A DNA stretch of 64,000 nt from Gluconobacter wancherniae NBRC 103581 (GTDB lineage Bacteria; Pseudomonadota; Alphaproteobacteria; Acetobacterales; Acetobacteraceae), in NCBI RefSeq assembly GCF_007988885.1, contig NZ_BJUZ01000002.1, positions 558,001 through 622,000 of the forward strand, written 5' to 3'. The translations under genes were made by a program, and so were the position numbers. Positions within the stretch are counted from its first letter, which is position 1. Every line of letters starts with the position of its first letter. Positions 1 to 8,387 of the stretch are shown here, one piece after another. Under the pieces are notes generated by a model, which made no database searches, was not told where the DNA came from, and saw only the letters and a program-made list of their open reading frames with translations.

Positions 1-783
1 CAGGTTCGCGCCGAAGCTCTTCTGCGGCGCATGTGGCCGGATGTTGCTCCTAACGCTGCTCTGGCGCGTTCGTTGCAGCTTGTGGCACAGACTGCTGGTT
101 TTCAGGATCTTTCCGAGCAGATGGCAGGTTTGCTGGAAAATCAGGTGGAGCGCCCTGTGGTGGCAAAGGCGCTTCCTCTCCCGCGTCTGCGTCCGAATCA
201 CGGTTTCCGGATGGACCCTGCGCTGGTTTATGCCTTGACCCGAGTTGAATCCAATTTCGATCCTGCGGCAGCGTCTGGTGCAGGTGCCCACGGTCTGATG
301 CAGATCCGGCCCGTTACAGCGAGCTTTGTGACCGCTCGTCACATCAGCTTTGATACGCATGGCATGGCCATCATACCGGTTCCGCCGGATATGGTGAGCC
401 GCCTTCATAACCCGTCCGCCAATCTTGAAATTGGCCAGCTTTACGTTCTTTATCTGGCAGAGCAGTCGAGTAGGACGGCAGGTGCTTCACGTCCCGAAGG
501 TGGAGATCTGGTTCGTGTGCTTGCATCCTATAATGCGGGCCCTGGTGCAATCGCCCGATGGGAGAGTGCCCAGAACGCAGATAGCCATGATCCGCTCTAC
601 TTCATGGAAACGCTGCCCAATAATGAAACGCGTGATTATGTTCATCACGCGTTGACATACACGTGGCTGTATGCACACAAGATGGGTCTGTCTTCCCCAT
701 CGCTGAAAGCGCTGTCACGTTCCGAATGGCCTTCGTTCAGTGATGAGGAAGCCATGGCACATGAGCATCTTGCCCTGAACTGA
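1..783 (+). CDS. Lytic transglycosylase (Slt/SLT domain), 5' end outside window
   Basis: Periplasmic murein lytic transglycosylase that cleaves the MurNAc-GlcNAc bond with formation of 1,6-anhydroMurNAc. The frame is open to base 1, so the gene almost certainly starts upstream; an internal ATG at 31 is not a convincing start. The SLT domain is clear: the catalytic Glu codon is at 247-249 within TRVESNFDP, followed by GAHGLMQIRP and the ASYNAGPGAIARW block, in the usual goose-type lysozyme-like order. The visible part matches the C-terminal catalytic domain of the Slt70 family; the superhelical N-terminal part would lie outside. It runs convergently into the next gene with a 3-base gap. Confidence 0.9.
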   Translation, partial: QVRAEALLRRMWPDVAPNAALARSLQLVAQTAGFQDLSEQMAGLLENQVERPVVAKALPLPRLRPNHGFRMDPALVYALTRVESNFDPAAASGAGAHGLMQIRPVTASFVTARHISFDTHGMAIIPVPPDMVSRLHNPSANLEIGQLYVLYLAEQSSRTAGASRPEGGDLVRVLASYNAGPGAIARWESAQNADSHDPLYFMETLPNNETRDYVHHALTYTWLYAHKMGLSSPSLKALSRSEWPSFSDEEAMAHEHLALN

Positions 784-786
784 CGC

Positions 787-1398
787 TCAGAGACATTCGA
801 CCAGAACAACGCCCCCGACGATTATAAGCAGCGCTCCCATCAGGACGAGTGCAAGGCGGCGCTCAATGAATGAGCGCACCTTCTCCCCGAACATTCTGAT
901 CAATGCAGCCTCCAGAAAAAACCGAGCGCCGCGGGTAAGGAGGCTTGCCGCAATGAATGTCGGGAGCGGAAAATGTGCGGCGCCCGCAGCGAGCGTCACG
1001 AATTTGTAGGGCAGGGGCGTTAGGCCTTTGCCAAGAATGATCCAGACACCATATTTACGAAAGAGCGTTTCAAGCGCGAAGATGCGTTGGTCTGCATGGT
1101 AAAAATGAGCGATGGGCATCGCAACATGCGCCATGAGAAAAGCTCCGATAAGCCAGCCCAGAACACCGCCGAAAACACTCGCTCCGGTACAGACAAACGC
1201 AGTCATCCAAACGCGATCAATACGGGCAAGCAGCATCGGGATCAGCAGGACATCAACCGGAATCGGAAACACCGAGGCTTCGGCTACGGCAATCCCAATG
1301 AGCCACCAGATGGCTTTTGGAGAGGCAGAGAGCGCCGTGATGTGATTGTAAAACGATTGAATCACCTGGAAATCCTGCTGAAAAGCTTTAGCGGTCAT
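787..1398 (-). CDS. YqaA/DedA-type (VTT domain) inner-membrane protein
   Basis: 203-residue polytopic membrane protein with a SNARE-associated/VTT (DedA-like) domain. Hydrophobic segments lie around residues 28-60, 65-100, 140-170 and 180-202, and the GKGLTPLPYKFVTLAAG stretch corresponds to the conserved re-entrant loop region of the YqaA subgroup. Known family members are linked to lipid carrier recycling and membrane homeostasis; the precise substrate here is unknown. It is divergent from the cytochrome b561 gene, so both promoters must lie within about 55 bp or in the coding edges. Confidence 0.75.
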   Translation of the reverse strand: MTAKAFQQDFQVIQSFYNHITALSASPKAIWWLIGIAVAEASVFPIPVDVLLIPMLLARIDRVWMTAFVCTGASVFGGVLGWLIGAFLMAHVAMPIAHFYHADQRIFALETLFRKYGVWIILGKGLTPLPYKFVTLAAGAAHFPLPTFIAASLLTRGARFFLEAALIRMFGEKVRSFIERRLALVLMGALLIIVGGVVLVECL

Positions 1399-1453
1399 CC
1401 TTAACTGCGTCGCTATGGAATGAAAACGTGCTGCATTGTTCGGGTGGCTGTAA

Positions 1454-2020
1454 GTGCTGTCTAGAAATGCGAGCGGAGACTTATCCTTGAAAGCCAGCCG
1501 TTACCCTCTTGTTCCCCGAGTTCTTCATTGGTTCATGGCGGCCATCATCATTCCTGCATGGACGTTGGGATTTGTTGCCGGGCGTATTCTGCCAGCGAGC
1601 GCTTCCGGCAGCCGACATCTGTTGCTTGGAGTGCATCGCGAGATAGCTTCAAGCATCGTAATTCTCATTGTTCTGCGTCTGGCGTGGCGGGCTACCCATC
1701 GTCCGCCTGCCTTGCCCGATTGTGTTCCGGAAGATCAGCGTGTCGCGGCCAGAGCACTGCAGTGTGTTATGTATCTGCTGATGCTTATGACACCCTTAAC
1801 GGGCTGGCTGATGAGTTCGGCTTATGGAAAAACCGTTCCGGTATTGTGGGTTGGTCACTTGCCTGCATTGATTGGCTCCAGTGAACTGGCCGCGCCTGTA
1901 ATTGGCGTGGCGCATCAGTTTTCAGCCTGGGCCCTTGGCGTGCTGATGTTCGGCCACATCATTGCGGCCCTACTACATCGTTTTGGGCGACGTGATTCAG
2001 TGCTTGATATGATGCTTTGA
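1454..2020 (+). CDS. Cytochrome b561 family protein
   Basis: 188-residue four-helix membrane cytochrome of the bacterial CybB/b561 type, expected to carry two b hemes and pass electrons to or from quinone. Candidate axial histidines are visible in the helices at VLHWFMA, GVHREIAS, VAHQFSA and FGHIIAA. The start is GTG at 1454, with no better ATG before the first membrane helix. The gene ends 22 bp before the convergent exporter gene. Confidence in the family is high; the physiological partner is unknown. Confidence 0.85.
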   Translation: MLSRNASGDLSLKASRYPLVPRVLHWFMAAIIIPAWTLGFVAGRILPASASGSRHLLLGVHREIASSIVILIVLRLAWRATHRPPALPDCVPEDQRVAARALQCVMYLLMLMTPLTGWLMSSAYGKTVPVLWVGHLPALIGSSELAAPVIGVAHQFSAWALGVLMFGHIIAALLHRFGRRDSVLDMML

Positions 2021-2042
2021 TTGACCACCAGATGTTCATCAC

Positions 2043-4244
2043 TCACGCGCCTGGAGATGCCGCCCCCCAGTTTCCGTAGCCGCCGATACCCGGAAAGGCC
2101 GTTCTCGTAACAGGCTTCTGGGGAAGCGCGTCTATCTTGGATCGCAGATGCAATGTCCCGTTTCTCAACTCCATCACAATATCGGCCTGAGCAATTGTTG
2201 CCGGACGGTGTGCAACCATGATGCGGGTAATCCTGAGGCTGCGCAGCGCATTGGCAACGTGAGATTCCGTCAGCTCGTCCAGATGGCTTGTCGCTTCATC
2301 AAGGAACAGGATTTGCGGAGAGCGATACAGGGCACGTGCGAGGATGACGCGTTGCTTCTGGCCCCCTGAAAGGCTTGAGCCCATATCACCTACTAGCGTT
2401 TCATAACGCATGGGCATGCGCATGATATCGTCATGAATGGAGGCGCGGCGTGCGCATTCCTCAATGCGCTTCTGGTCTGGCGCTTCGCCAAAGCCGGAAA
2501 TGTTATCTCTGATCGAGCCGGAAAAGAGTCCGTCATCCTGTAGAACGCCCGCAATACGAGAGCGATAGCCGTCGAGGGAAAGGTTCTTGATCTCGGTGCC
2601 GTCCATCGAGATATGGCCTTCATCAGGAACAAGCAGGCCCATGAGCGCTTTCAGGAGAGTCGTTTTCCCACATCCGGAAGGACCGACGATGGCAACACTC
2701 TGCCCGGCAGAGACTGCAAGAGAGAGGTCACGGAAGATCCACGGGCTGTCAGGTGCATATCGTACTGAAAGGCCACTGGCTGTGAGAGAACCAAATATCT
2801 GGCCATCTTCAGGGTTCACATCCGGCAACGGAAGTCCTGCAGGTTCGGGTTCTGACATTACGATGTCGGAAAGGCGCTCAGTCTGAATGGAGAGCATACG
2901 GAGTTTAAAGCCAGTATTGATCAGGCTTCCGATCCGGCTGGCGAACTGATCTTTATAGGAAAGGAATGCCACAAGCATACCGACTGACATGTCGCCACGC
3001 ATGACCTGATGTGCCCCCAGAACCAGCATGATCAGGCGATCTGCGCCAAAGATCAGCTCTCCAAGGCGGCCGAACACGAGATCGAAGCGTTGCAGACGCA
3101 GATGAATGTTCATCGAATCAATCACGCTGTTCAGCCAGGCGGTTTGCCTGCGTTCACGCAAATTGAGGAGTTTGACCGTGGCCATGTTGCGCAGGGTCTC
3201 GATGAAGTGGCTCTGACTTTTCGCGTCCTGAACAACTGCTTCTTCAGAGGCTGCACGATAGGTGCCGTATGTGCCAAGGCGGACAAGCAGGTCCAGTGCA
3301 ATCGCAATACAGGCAATCACTCCAAGCCATCCGCCATAAACGAACAGCATGATTCCCATGCCAATAGCCATAATACCGTCCAGGATAGTCTGAACGAGGT
3401 CCGTGGTTAGCGTGTGCTGGATGCTGGTCAGGGAGCCAAATCGGGAAATGACATCTCCGATGTGGCGGCGTGTGAAATAATCCAGCGGCAGGCGTGTAAG
3501 ATGGCTGAAAAGCGATGCGTTCCATTTCAGCGAAACACGACTGCCAAACATGACGACTGCCCAGCTCCGGACGCTGGCAATGAGCATCTGAAGAAGAAGA
3601 AGGACGACCATCCCGCAGGCTACGGTCGTCAGAAGATCGTGGTCCCCCGTTACGAGCACTTCGTCGATAATGATCTGGCTGACCATTGGGGACACGAGTG
3701 CCACCAGCTCAAGGCCGAGAGAAAGCAGGAAAAGATAAGCTAGGGCAGGCTTCAGCCCGCCAATATGCCTGAAAAGGTCACGGACCCGAAGTGTGTTGCG
3801 TTCGTCTTTCTGCTCGAAGCGCTCGGTCGGGGTAAGTTCGAGCGCTACACCCGTAAACTCGCGGGACAGCTCTGCCTGTAAGACGGTTCTGCGTCCGGTT
3901 GACGGATCATGAAGTGTTACCGTGCGCCCTTTGATGGCAGTCAGAACGACGAAATGATTCATGCCCCAATGCAGGACGCAGGGGAGGGAGAGTTTGTCGA
4001 GATCTTCCAGATCCAGACGTACCGCACGCGAATTGAAACCAACGCGACCGGCGATGGCTGTCAGTTCCTGAAGGGTGCAGCCCTGTGACGATGTCCCCTG
4101 CTGTCGCCTGAAAGTGGCGATATCGATCGGATGGCCGTGATAGCCCATGATCATGGCAAGACATGCGAGACCACACTCGGCCGCTTCGGATTGCAGCACG
4201 ATGGGTACGTGACGGCCAAACCCGAACTGAAGCTCTTTAAGCAT
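2043..4244 (-). CDS. C39 peptidase-containing ABC exporter (bacteriocin/microcin type)
   Basis: 733-residue peptide-processing exporter of the CvaB/RaxB type. The N-terminal C39 peptidase domain (about residues 10-140) has Cys24 in AECGLACLA, His97 in HWGMNHFVV and Asp113 in LHDPS, the expected catalytic triad that cuts after double-glycine leaders. A six-helix exporter domain follows, then the ATPase domain with Walker A GPSGCGKT at 521-528, signature LSGGQKQR and Walker B ILFLDEAT. It sits 12 bp downstream of the HlyD-type adaptor on the same strand and so forms a type I export unit with it. The likely cargo is the double-glycine peptide at 5687-6082. All key residues are present, so the exporter should be active. 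Confidence 0.93.
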   Translation of the reverse strand: MLKELQFGFGRHVPIVLQSEAAECGLACLAMIMGYHGHPIDIATFRRQQGTSSQGCTLQELTAIAGRVGFNSRAVRLDLEDLDKLSLPCVLHWGMNHFVVLTAIKGRTVTLHDPSTGRRTVLQAELSREFTGVALELTPTERFEQKDERNTLRVRDLFRHIGGLKPALAYLFLLSLGLELVALVSPMVSQIIIDEVLVTGDHDLLTTVACGMVVLLLLQMLIASVRSWAVVMFGSRVSLKWNASLFSHLTRLPLDYFTRRHIGDVISRFGSLTSIQHTLTTDLVQTILDGIMAIGMGIMLFVYGGWLGVIACIAIALDLLVRLGTYGTYRAASEEAVVQDAKSQSHFIETLRNMATVKLLNLRERRQTAWLNSVIDSMNIHLRLQRFDLVFGRLGELIFGADRLIMLVLGAHQVMRGDMSVGMLVAFLSYKDQFASRIGSLINTGFKLRMLSIQTERLSDIVMSEPEPAGLPLPDVNPEDGQIFGSLTASGLSVRYAPDSPWIFRDLSLAVSAGQSVAIVGPSGCGKTTLLKALMGLLVPDEGHISMDGTEIKNLSLDGYRSRIAGVLQDDGLFSGSIRDNISGFGEAPDQKRIEECARRASIHDDIMRMPMRYETLVGDMGSSLSGGQKQRVILARALYRSPQILFLDEATSHLDELTESHVANALRSLRITRIMVAHRPATIAQADIVMELRNGTLHLRSKIDALPQKPVTRTAFPGIGGYGNWGAASPGA

Positions 4245-4256
4245 CGGAGCGCCTCC

Positions 4257-5549
4257 TTACCGTGGGCCGATTGTGGTAGTCGCAATCGTACTGCGCATCC
4301 CGATAATCGGGTCCAGCATCCATTGCCAAAGACGCCGCCGATCGGTTGCGATATCAGCAGACACCGTCATGCCGGCTTCAAGTCGATGTACGGCGCCATA
4401 TGCGGTGACATGGTCCTGATCGGGCTGGACGCGGATGCGATACAGGCTTTTGGTATCGGATTGCTGGCGTTCGCCGCGGGGACCAGAACCTTGCCCGCTC
4501 TGTGCTGGTTCAGATACGGGCGCGCGGGTGATCTCTGCGATATGCCCGTGATACAGGCCAAACTTCTGATAGGGATACGCGTCGTATCGCAGCAGAACTG
4601 GTTGGTTCTCGTGCAGGAAGCCTATGGATGTACTGTCCACATAAAGCTCTGCAAGAAGAGTTCCGTTCGTGGGGAGCAGGGTCAGCAGTGGTGTGCCAGA
4701 GGCCACCTGTTCGCCGAGATATCCGCGTACTCCGGTCAGGATGCCATCTTCGGGTGCAAGAATGACATTGCTTCTGCGCCCTTCATTCTCGGCAATCTGT
4801 TGATCAATGCCCGCAATCTGGCGATTCAGATCATTTAAATCATGGGTCAAATCAGTGTCGAAGCGCGCCAGTTTGGATGCCAGATCCGAGATTTTGCTTT
4901 CCGCATCGGTTCGCGACTGAAGCGCCTGTGCATGGGTGCTTAGCAGTTGGGCATATGTGTAGAGCTGACTCTGGAACTGTGTTTCCGTCACTAAATGAGT
5001 GGCTTCGGCGCCACGCATCTTGTCGAGCGCCTGCTGAACCAAGGGCAGAACCTTTTCGTCATTGGTAAGCTGAATACTGATTTGCTCGCGCTGTCTGGTC
5101 AGGAATTCGATTTGGTTCAGAGATGCCTGTCTTTCTATTGGCGCGGATTTCTCGCGCAGGGCCCGCTGCTGTTCCAGAAGGTTCTTCTGGCGCTCAAGAT
5201 CTGCAAGGACCTGATGCTGGGTTGGCCCGGACATCGACGTTGCTTCGAGGTCCTCGATGAAGAGAATATCCCCCCGATGTACGCGTTGCCCTTCTTCGGC
5301 ATGTCGAGTGGTGATGATGCCAGGCTGAATCGCGCCAACAGTCAGGAGGCCGCTTCGGGGCATCATCTGGCCGGTAGCATGAACGCGCCGCGTATAGGTG
5401 CCAAACCCTGCCAAGCCTGCTGCAAGCACTACCAGCCCCGCACAACTCCACGCCACAATCTTCACGGAGAGCGGCTGGCTCAACTGTACGCGCCCCAGCC
5501 AGGAATCCCGGCGGGCATCTAAAGCCTCCGGACGGAACAGTGAAGTCAT
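4257..5549 (-). CDS. HlyD/CvaA-type membrane fusion protein
   Basis: 430-residue periplasmic adaptor that links the ABC exporter to an outer-membrane channel. One N-terminal transmembrane helix (about residues 30-50) is followed by a short lipoyl half-motif, a long coiled-coil region (about 120-255, rich in Gln, Leu and Glu) and the second lipoyl/beta-barrel half (GILTGVRGYLGEQVASGTPL). The order and length fit the RaxA/CvaA group that partners C39 ABC exporters. No TolC-like gene lies next to it, so the channel must come from elsewhere, possibly one of the NodT-type proteins in this window. Confidence 0.9.
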   Translation of the reverse strand: MTSLFRPEALDARRDSWLGRVQLSQPLSVKIVAWSCAGLVVLAAGLAGFGTYTRRVHATGQMMPRSGLLTVGAIQPGIITTRHAEEGQRVHRGDILFIEDLEATSMSGPTQHQVLADLERQKNLLEQQRALREKSAPIERQASLNQIEFLTRQREQISIQLTNDEKVLPLVQQALDKMRGAEATHLVTETQFQSQLYTYAQLLSTHAQALQSRTDAESKISDLASKLARFDTDLTHDLNDLNRQIAGIDQQIAENEGRRSNVILAPEDGILTGVRGYLGEQVASGTPLLTLLPTNGTLLAELYVDSTSIGFLHENQPVLLRYDAYPYQKFGLYHGHIAEITRAPVSEPAQSGQGSGPRGERQQSDTKSLYRIRVQPDQDHVTAYGAVHRLEAGMTVSADIATDRRRLWQWMLDPIIGMRSTIATTTIGPR

Positions 5550-5604
5550 AAGGCTGCTATATCACTCCGCATATTACGAAATAGTAAAAGTGTAATAAAA
5601 TAAA

Positions 5605-5633
5605 AAAGCTCCCCGATGAAAACGGAGAGCTTT
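5605..5633 (-). terminator. Intrinsic terminator downstream of the microcin-like gene
   Basis: On the minus strand an 11-bp stem (5623-5633 with 5605-5615, one G-U wobble) encloses a 7-nt loop and is followed by a T-rich run. It lies between the peptide gene and the adaptor gene, so the peptide can be transcribed at a higher level than its exporter, with either readthrough or a second promoter in the roughly 55 bp before 5549. Confidence 0.8.
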
Positions 5634-5686
5634 CTGTGTTCGGTTATTTCAAAGTTTTTATTACTCAAATTTTTAAATTTGAGAAT

Positions 5687-6082
5687 TCAGGACTGGGAAG
5701 CGCTTGGAGGTGGGAAAGTAATTCCAAGTACTGTGGGAGACTGAAGAGAGGTATTGATCGCGCTCAAAACGTTTTGATAAAGAGACAAAGCGCCGTTGAT
5801 GCCATTCTGGGCACCGTATTGTGCGCCGATCTTTATAAAATTACCGATATCTTTGAGGTCGGACGTCAGAATGCCGTTGGATGCGCCTGAAAGTGCGTCG
5901 ACTGCAAAGTTGAAGACGCCTGCAACGTATCCCGCAGTTGCGCCGATCTGAGCTCCAATACGTGTGTTATTAATAGAGAAACAGCCGCCCCAGCTTGGCT
6001 GTCTGTAGCTATTGCCCCATCCGCAGTAACCGCCTGAGACGTAAGTAAGCTCTTCGGTGCGCAGGTCGCGTAAAGTAGACAT
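5687..6082 (-). CDS. Microcin/bacteriocin-like peptide with double-glycine leader
   Basis: 131-residue protein starting at the ATG at 6082, which has a GGA-type ribosome site about 8 nt upstream; a TTG four codons earlier is less likely. The first 18 residues, MSTLRDLRTEELTYVSGG, are a textbook double-glycine leader (Leu, Glu-Leu and Val at the expected spacings before Gly-Gly), the substrate type of C39 exporters. The predicted mature product is 113 residues, starts YCGWGN, has only two Cys close to its N terminus, and is rich in Gly, Ala, Asn and Ser with GxxxG-like repeats, resembling membrane-active microcins such as colicin V in size and composition. No homolog was recognised by eye in the core. 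Activity as an antibacterial is an inference from leader, core composition and neighbouring exporter. Confidence 0.8.
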   Translation of the reverse strand: MSTLRDLRTEELTYVSGGYCGWGNSYRQPSWGGCFSINNTRIGAQIGATAGYVAGVFNFAVDALSGASNGILTSDLKDIGNFIKIGAQYGAQNGINGALSLYQNVLSAINTSLQSPTVLGITFPPPSASQS

Positions 6083-6556
6083 GCAAAATTCCAAAAAATT
6101 GTCTTTCCATGCACATTTTCGAATTTTCGTCTGGTGGCGTGACGCCGGTGTGCGTGGATAGGAATTGATGATGTGGTTTGGTTAAGAAAAAACAGATCAT
6201 TCAGCAAGATAATAAAACGTTAATCATATTTACTTGGTGAGGATTTTTTCATGTCAATATGAGGAATACGGGAATCTATATCTGGGAAATGAGAATCATT
6301 TGAGAGAATCAAACATTATGGAGGCGAGAAATAGCGTTATATTTTCCAATTAATAATAAGTGAATTCCTGATAGTTATCGATAAAAATAGGAATTTATTG
6401 TTAATAAATCATCAAAAACCCATAAAAGCATGGAAAATTAACAAATTGATCTTGTTTTTAAATTAAGAACACGATTGAAAAATCATCTGCGGGAGCTTCA
6501 GGAAGTTGTCTCTTGGTGCCATCTCCGCTTCCGAAGTAGAGCAAGGATAAGCAGGC
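6083..6556. promoter_or_regulatory. A+T-rich divergent regulatory region, microcin gene / Hint gene
   Basis: 474 bp without a credible gene, strikingly A+T-rich compared with the flanks, separating two divergent genes. It must hold promoters for both. No second double-glycine peptide and no hydrophobic small frame suitable as an immunity protein was found on reading both strands. A Fur-like site lies near the middle. Confidence 0.6.
6285..6303. promoter_or_regulatory. Putative Fur box
   Basis: GGAAATGAGAATCATTTGA agrees with the classical 19-bp Fur consensus at 13 of 19 positions by direct count and contains the dyad AAATGA-N3-TCATTT. It lies 203 bp from the microcin-like start and 254 bp from the Hint gene start. 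Because the region is A+T-rich a chance match is possible. Confidence 0.45.
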
Positions 6557-8326
6557 ATGAAGACCATGACACAGACCGCCACCCCCGCTCTGCAGGGTGC
6601 CCAGACCGCTGTGGCTCTTCCTGCCAATGTAAGTGGAGGGGCTGGTACGGCAGATAATCCGTATGTCCTGAAAAGTAACTCTGGAACGGTTACTCTGATT
6701 TCAGGAAAGTACTACACTGTACCCGACAATATAACGATTGGAACTGCGCCAACATCCGTTGACTCGACGCACGCCCGTACTTCAAATGATGCTACGGGTG
6801 GGTTGGTTGTTAATGGAGCTTATGTCGAAATTTCCAGTGGTGCTTCCGTAAATGGTACGATTGATATGTCGGCTTCGGGGTCATCGTTAAAGCTGGATGC
6901 AACCTCTTCTTGGTCTTACACCGCATACAATCCAAATAAAGCAAGCCTCGGCGGTACTACCGTAACCTGGAATTCGATTAAGGGCGCTGTGGTCAGTGGT
7001 CTCGTGAATTCCGACGGTTCTGCGAACACGAATGTCAGTGTTGTGGTGGAAGGAGTGGATACTTCAAATGCCGTGAGTAAGATTTATGAGCCTTTTTATA
7101 TTGCCGGGACGACCAGTACGGGCTCAACCAATGGATCAGAATTTATTTTGGGCAAAGCTCAAGCGTCTAACGGAAATACAGCCAATCTGGGCTTCGAAAT
7201 AGTTTATCCGAATGGTGCACAAATATCTAACAATAAAAATCTTCCATTCAATACTACGAAGAACAGCAAGACCGGCGAATACACGGTCAACAATTCAGTT
7301 TACACCTGCTTTCTTGCTGGCACGATGATCCTCATGGCTGATGGAAGTCAGAGGGCAGTCGAGGAAATCGGTGTGGGCGATGCTGTTGCAGTTCTTGTTG
7401 ATGGTGAGCGCGCTGCGCGTGATGTGATCTGGGTCGGACGTCATTTTGCCCATGTTCGGAACGGGCTTGCCGATGATGAGGCTGGCTATCCTGTTCGTAT
7501 TCGTGCGGGCGCAATGGCCGAGAACACGCCTGAGCGCGATCTGCTTGTCACTGCAGAGCATTGTCTGTTTGTGAATAACCGCTTTGTTCCGGTGCGGATG
7601 CTCGTGAATGGTGGTTCAATCGCCTATGACCACAGCCACAGCTCATATTTCTATTATCATGTCGAAACTGCTGATCATTCCGTGATTTTTGCGGAAGGCT
7701 GTGCCACGGAATCTTTCCTAGATACTGGGCATCGTCGTCATTTTGACGGTAGCGACAACATCCTTTCATTTCTGCCAAAAACCTGGGCGCAGGCAGCGGT
7801 TCCCCTTGCTGTTGATCGTGCTTTTGTCGAACCTGTTCATTCAGCACTGAGTGATCGTTCTGCTTCCCTGGGGTATGAAGTCACTGCTCCAGCTCAGACG
7901 ACGACAGACTCTGACCTGCACCTGCTGACAGATACAGGTATGAAAATTCGCCCCGTACGGTTTGCCGGAGGAAATGCTCTGTTCATGCTCCCGGAAGGTA
8001 TCGAGAGCGTACATCTGGTTTCTCGTTCAGCACGGCCATCAGACGTTGAGGGAGTGTTCGTTGACGATCGCCGTGAGCTGGGTGTTCTGGTGGGGAAAGT
8101 GTCTCTCTGGCAGGCTGCATCCACGCACGTCATTACATCTCACCTGAGCGGTAATGCTGCGGGATGGTATGCGCCTGAAGGTCAGCGAAGCTGGAGCGCA
8201 GGTTATGCGCAGCTTCCGTTGGAGCGGCATATTGCCGAGCAGGGTGCTATGCTTTCCGTAGAAATTCTGGCTGGAGGGCCATATCTGCTTTCGACTGAGA
8301 AGACGTCAGCAGCTCTTTACGGCTGA
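6557..8326 (+). CDS. Hint-domain (Hedgehog/intein-type) surface or secreted protein
   Basis: 589-residue protein. Residues 1-250 are a Ser/Thr/Asn/Gly-rich, beta-strand-like region reminiscent of adhesin passengers. A Hint domain starts at Cys251 (codon 7307-7309) in VYTCFLAGTMI, followed by the typical ADGSQRAVEEIGVGDAV block and a TAEH motif (block B, TxxH) about 100 residues on. Such domains can cleave the peptide bond before the Cys. The last ~190 residues follow the Hint fold and are of unknown role. No Sec signal is apparent; VSGG occurs at residues 25-28. The start ATG has an AGGA site 9-10 nt upstream. It is divergent from the microcin-like gene and ends at a strong terminator. Type I export is an inference from context. 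Confidence 0.8.
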   Translation: MKTMTQTATPALQGAQTAVALPANVSGGAGTADNPYVLKSNSGTVTLISGKYYTVPDNITIGTAPTSVDSTHARTSNDATGGLVVNGAYVEISSGASVNGTIDMSASGSSLKLDATSSWSYTAYNPNKASLGGTTVTWNSIKGAVVSGLVNSDGSANTNVSVVVEGVDTSNAVSKIYEPFYIAGTTSTGSTNGSEFILGKAQASNGNTANLGFEIVYPNGAQISNNKNLPFNTTKNSKTGEYTVNNSVYTCFLAGTMILMADGSQRAVEEIGVGDAVAVLVDGERAARDVIWVGRHFAHVRNGLADDEAGYPVRIRAGAMAENTPERDLLVTAEHCLFVNNRFVPVRMLVNGGSIAYDHSHSSYFYYHVETADHSVIFAEGCATESFLDTGHRRHFDGSDNILSFLPKTWAQAAVPLAVDRAFVEPVHSALSDRSASLGYEVTAPAQTTTDSDLHLLTDTGMKIRPVRFAGGNALFMLPEGIESVHLVSRSARPSDVEGVFVDDRRELGVLVGKVSLWQAASTHVITSHLSGNAAGWYAPEGQRSWSAGYAQLPLERHIAEQGAMLSVEILAGGPYLLSTEKTSAALYG

Positions 8327-8353
8327 AACTGGCTCGTTCATCCAAGTTTTCTG

Positions 8354-8387
8354 AAGGTAGCGCAGCTTGAGTTGCGCTACCTTTTTT
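8354..8387 (+). terminator. Strong intrinsic terminator of the Hint gene
   Basis: Perfect 11-bp stem, 8354-8364 with 8373-8383, 8-nt loop, followed by a run of six T. It isolates the Hint gene from edd. Confidence 0.92.

Noticed and set aside
6009-6207. Second bacteriocin peptide upstream of the microcin-like gene
   Set aside because: The minus-strand frames here lack a double-glycine leader and overlap the real gene start.
7307-7800. Hint region as a splicing intein
   Set aside because: No conserved extein flanks and no host enzyme is split; it looks like a Hint cleavage module of a surface protein.
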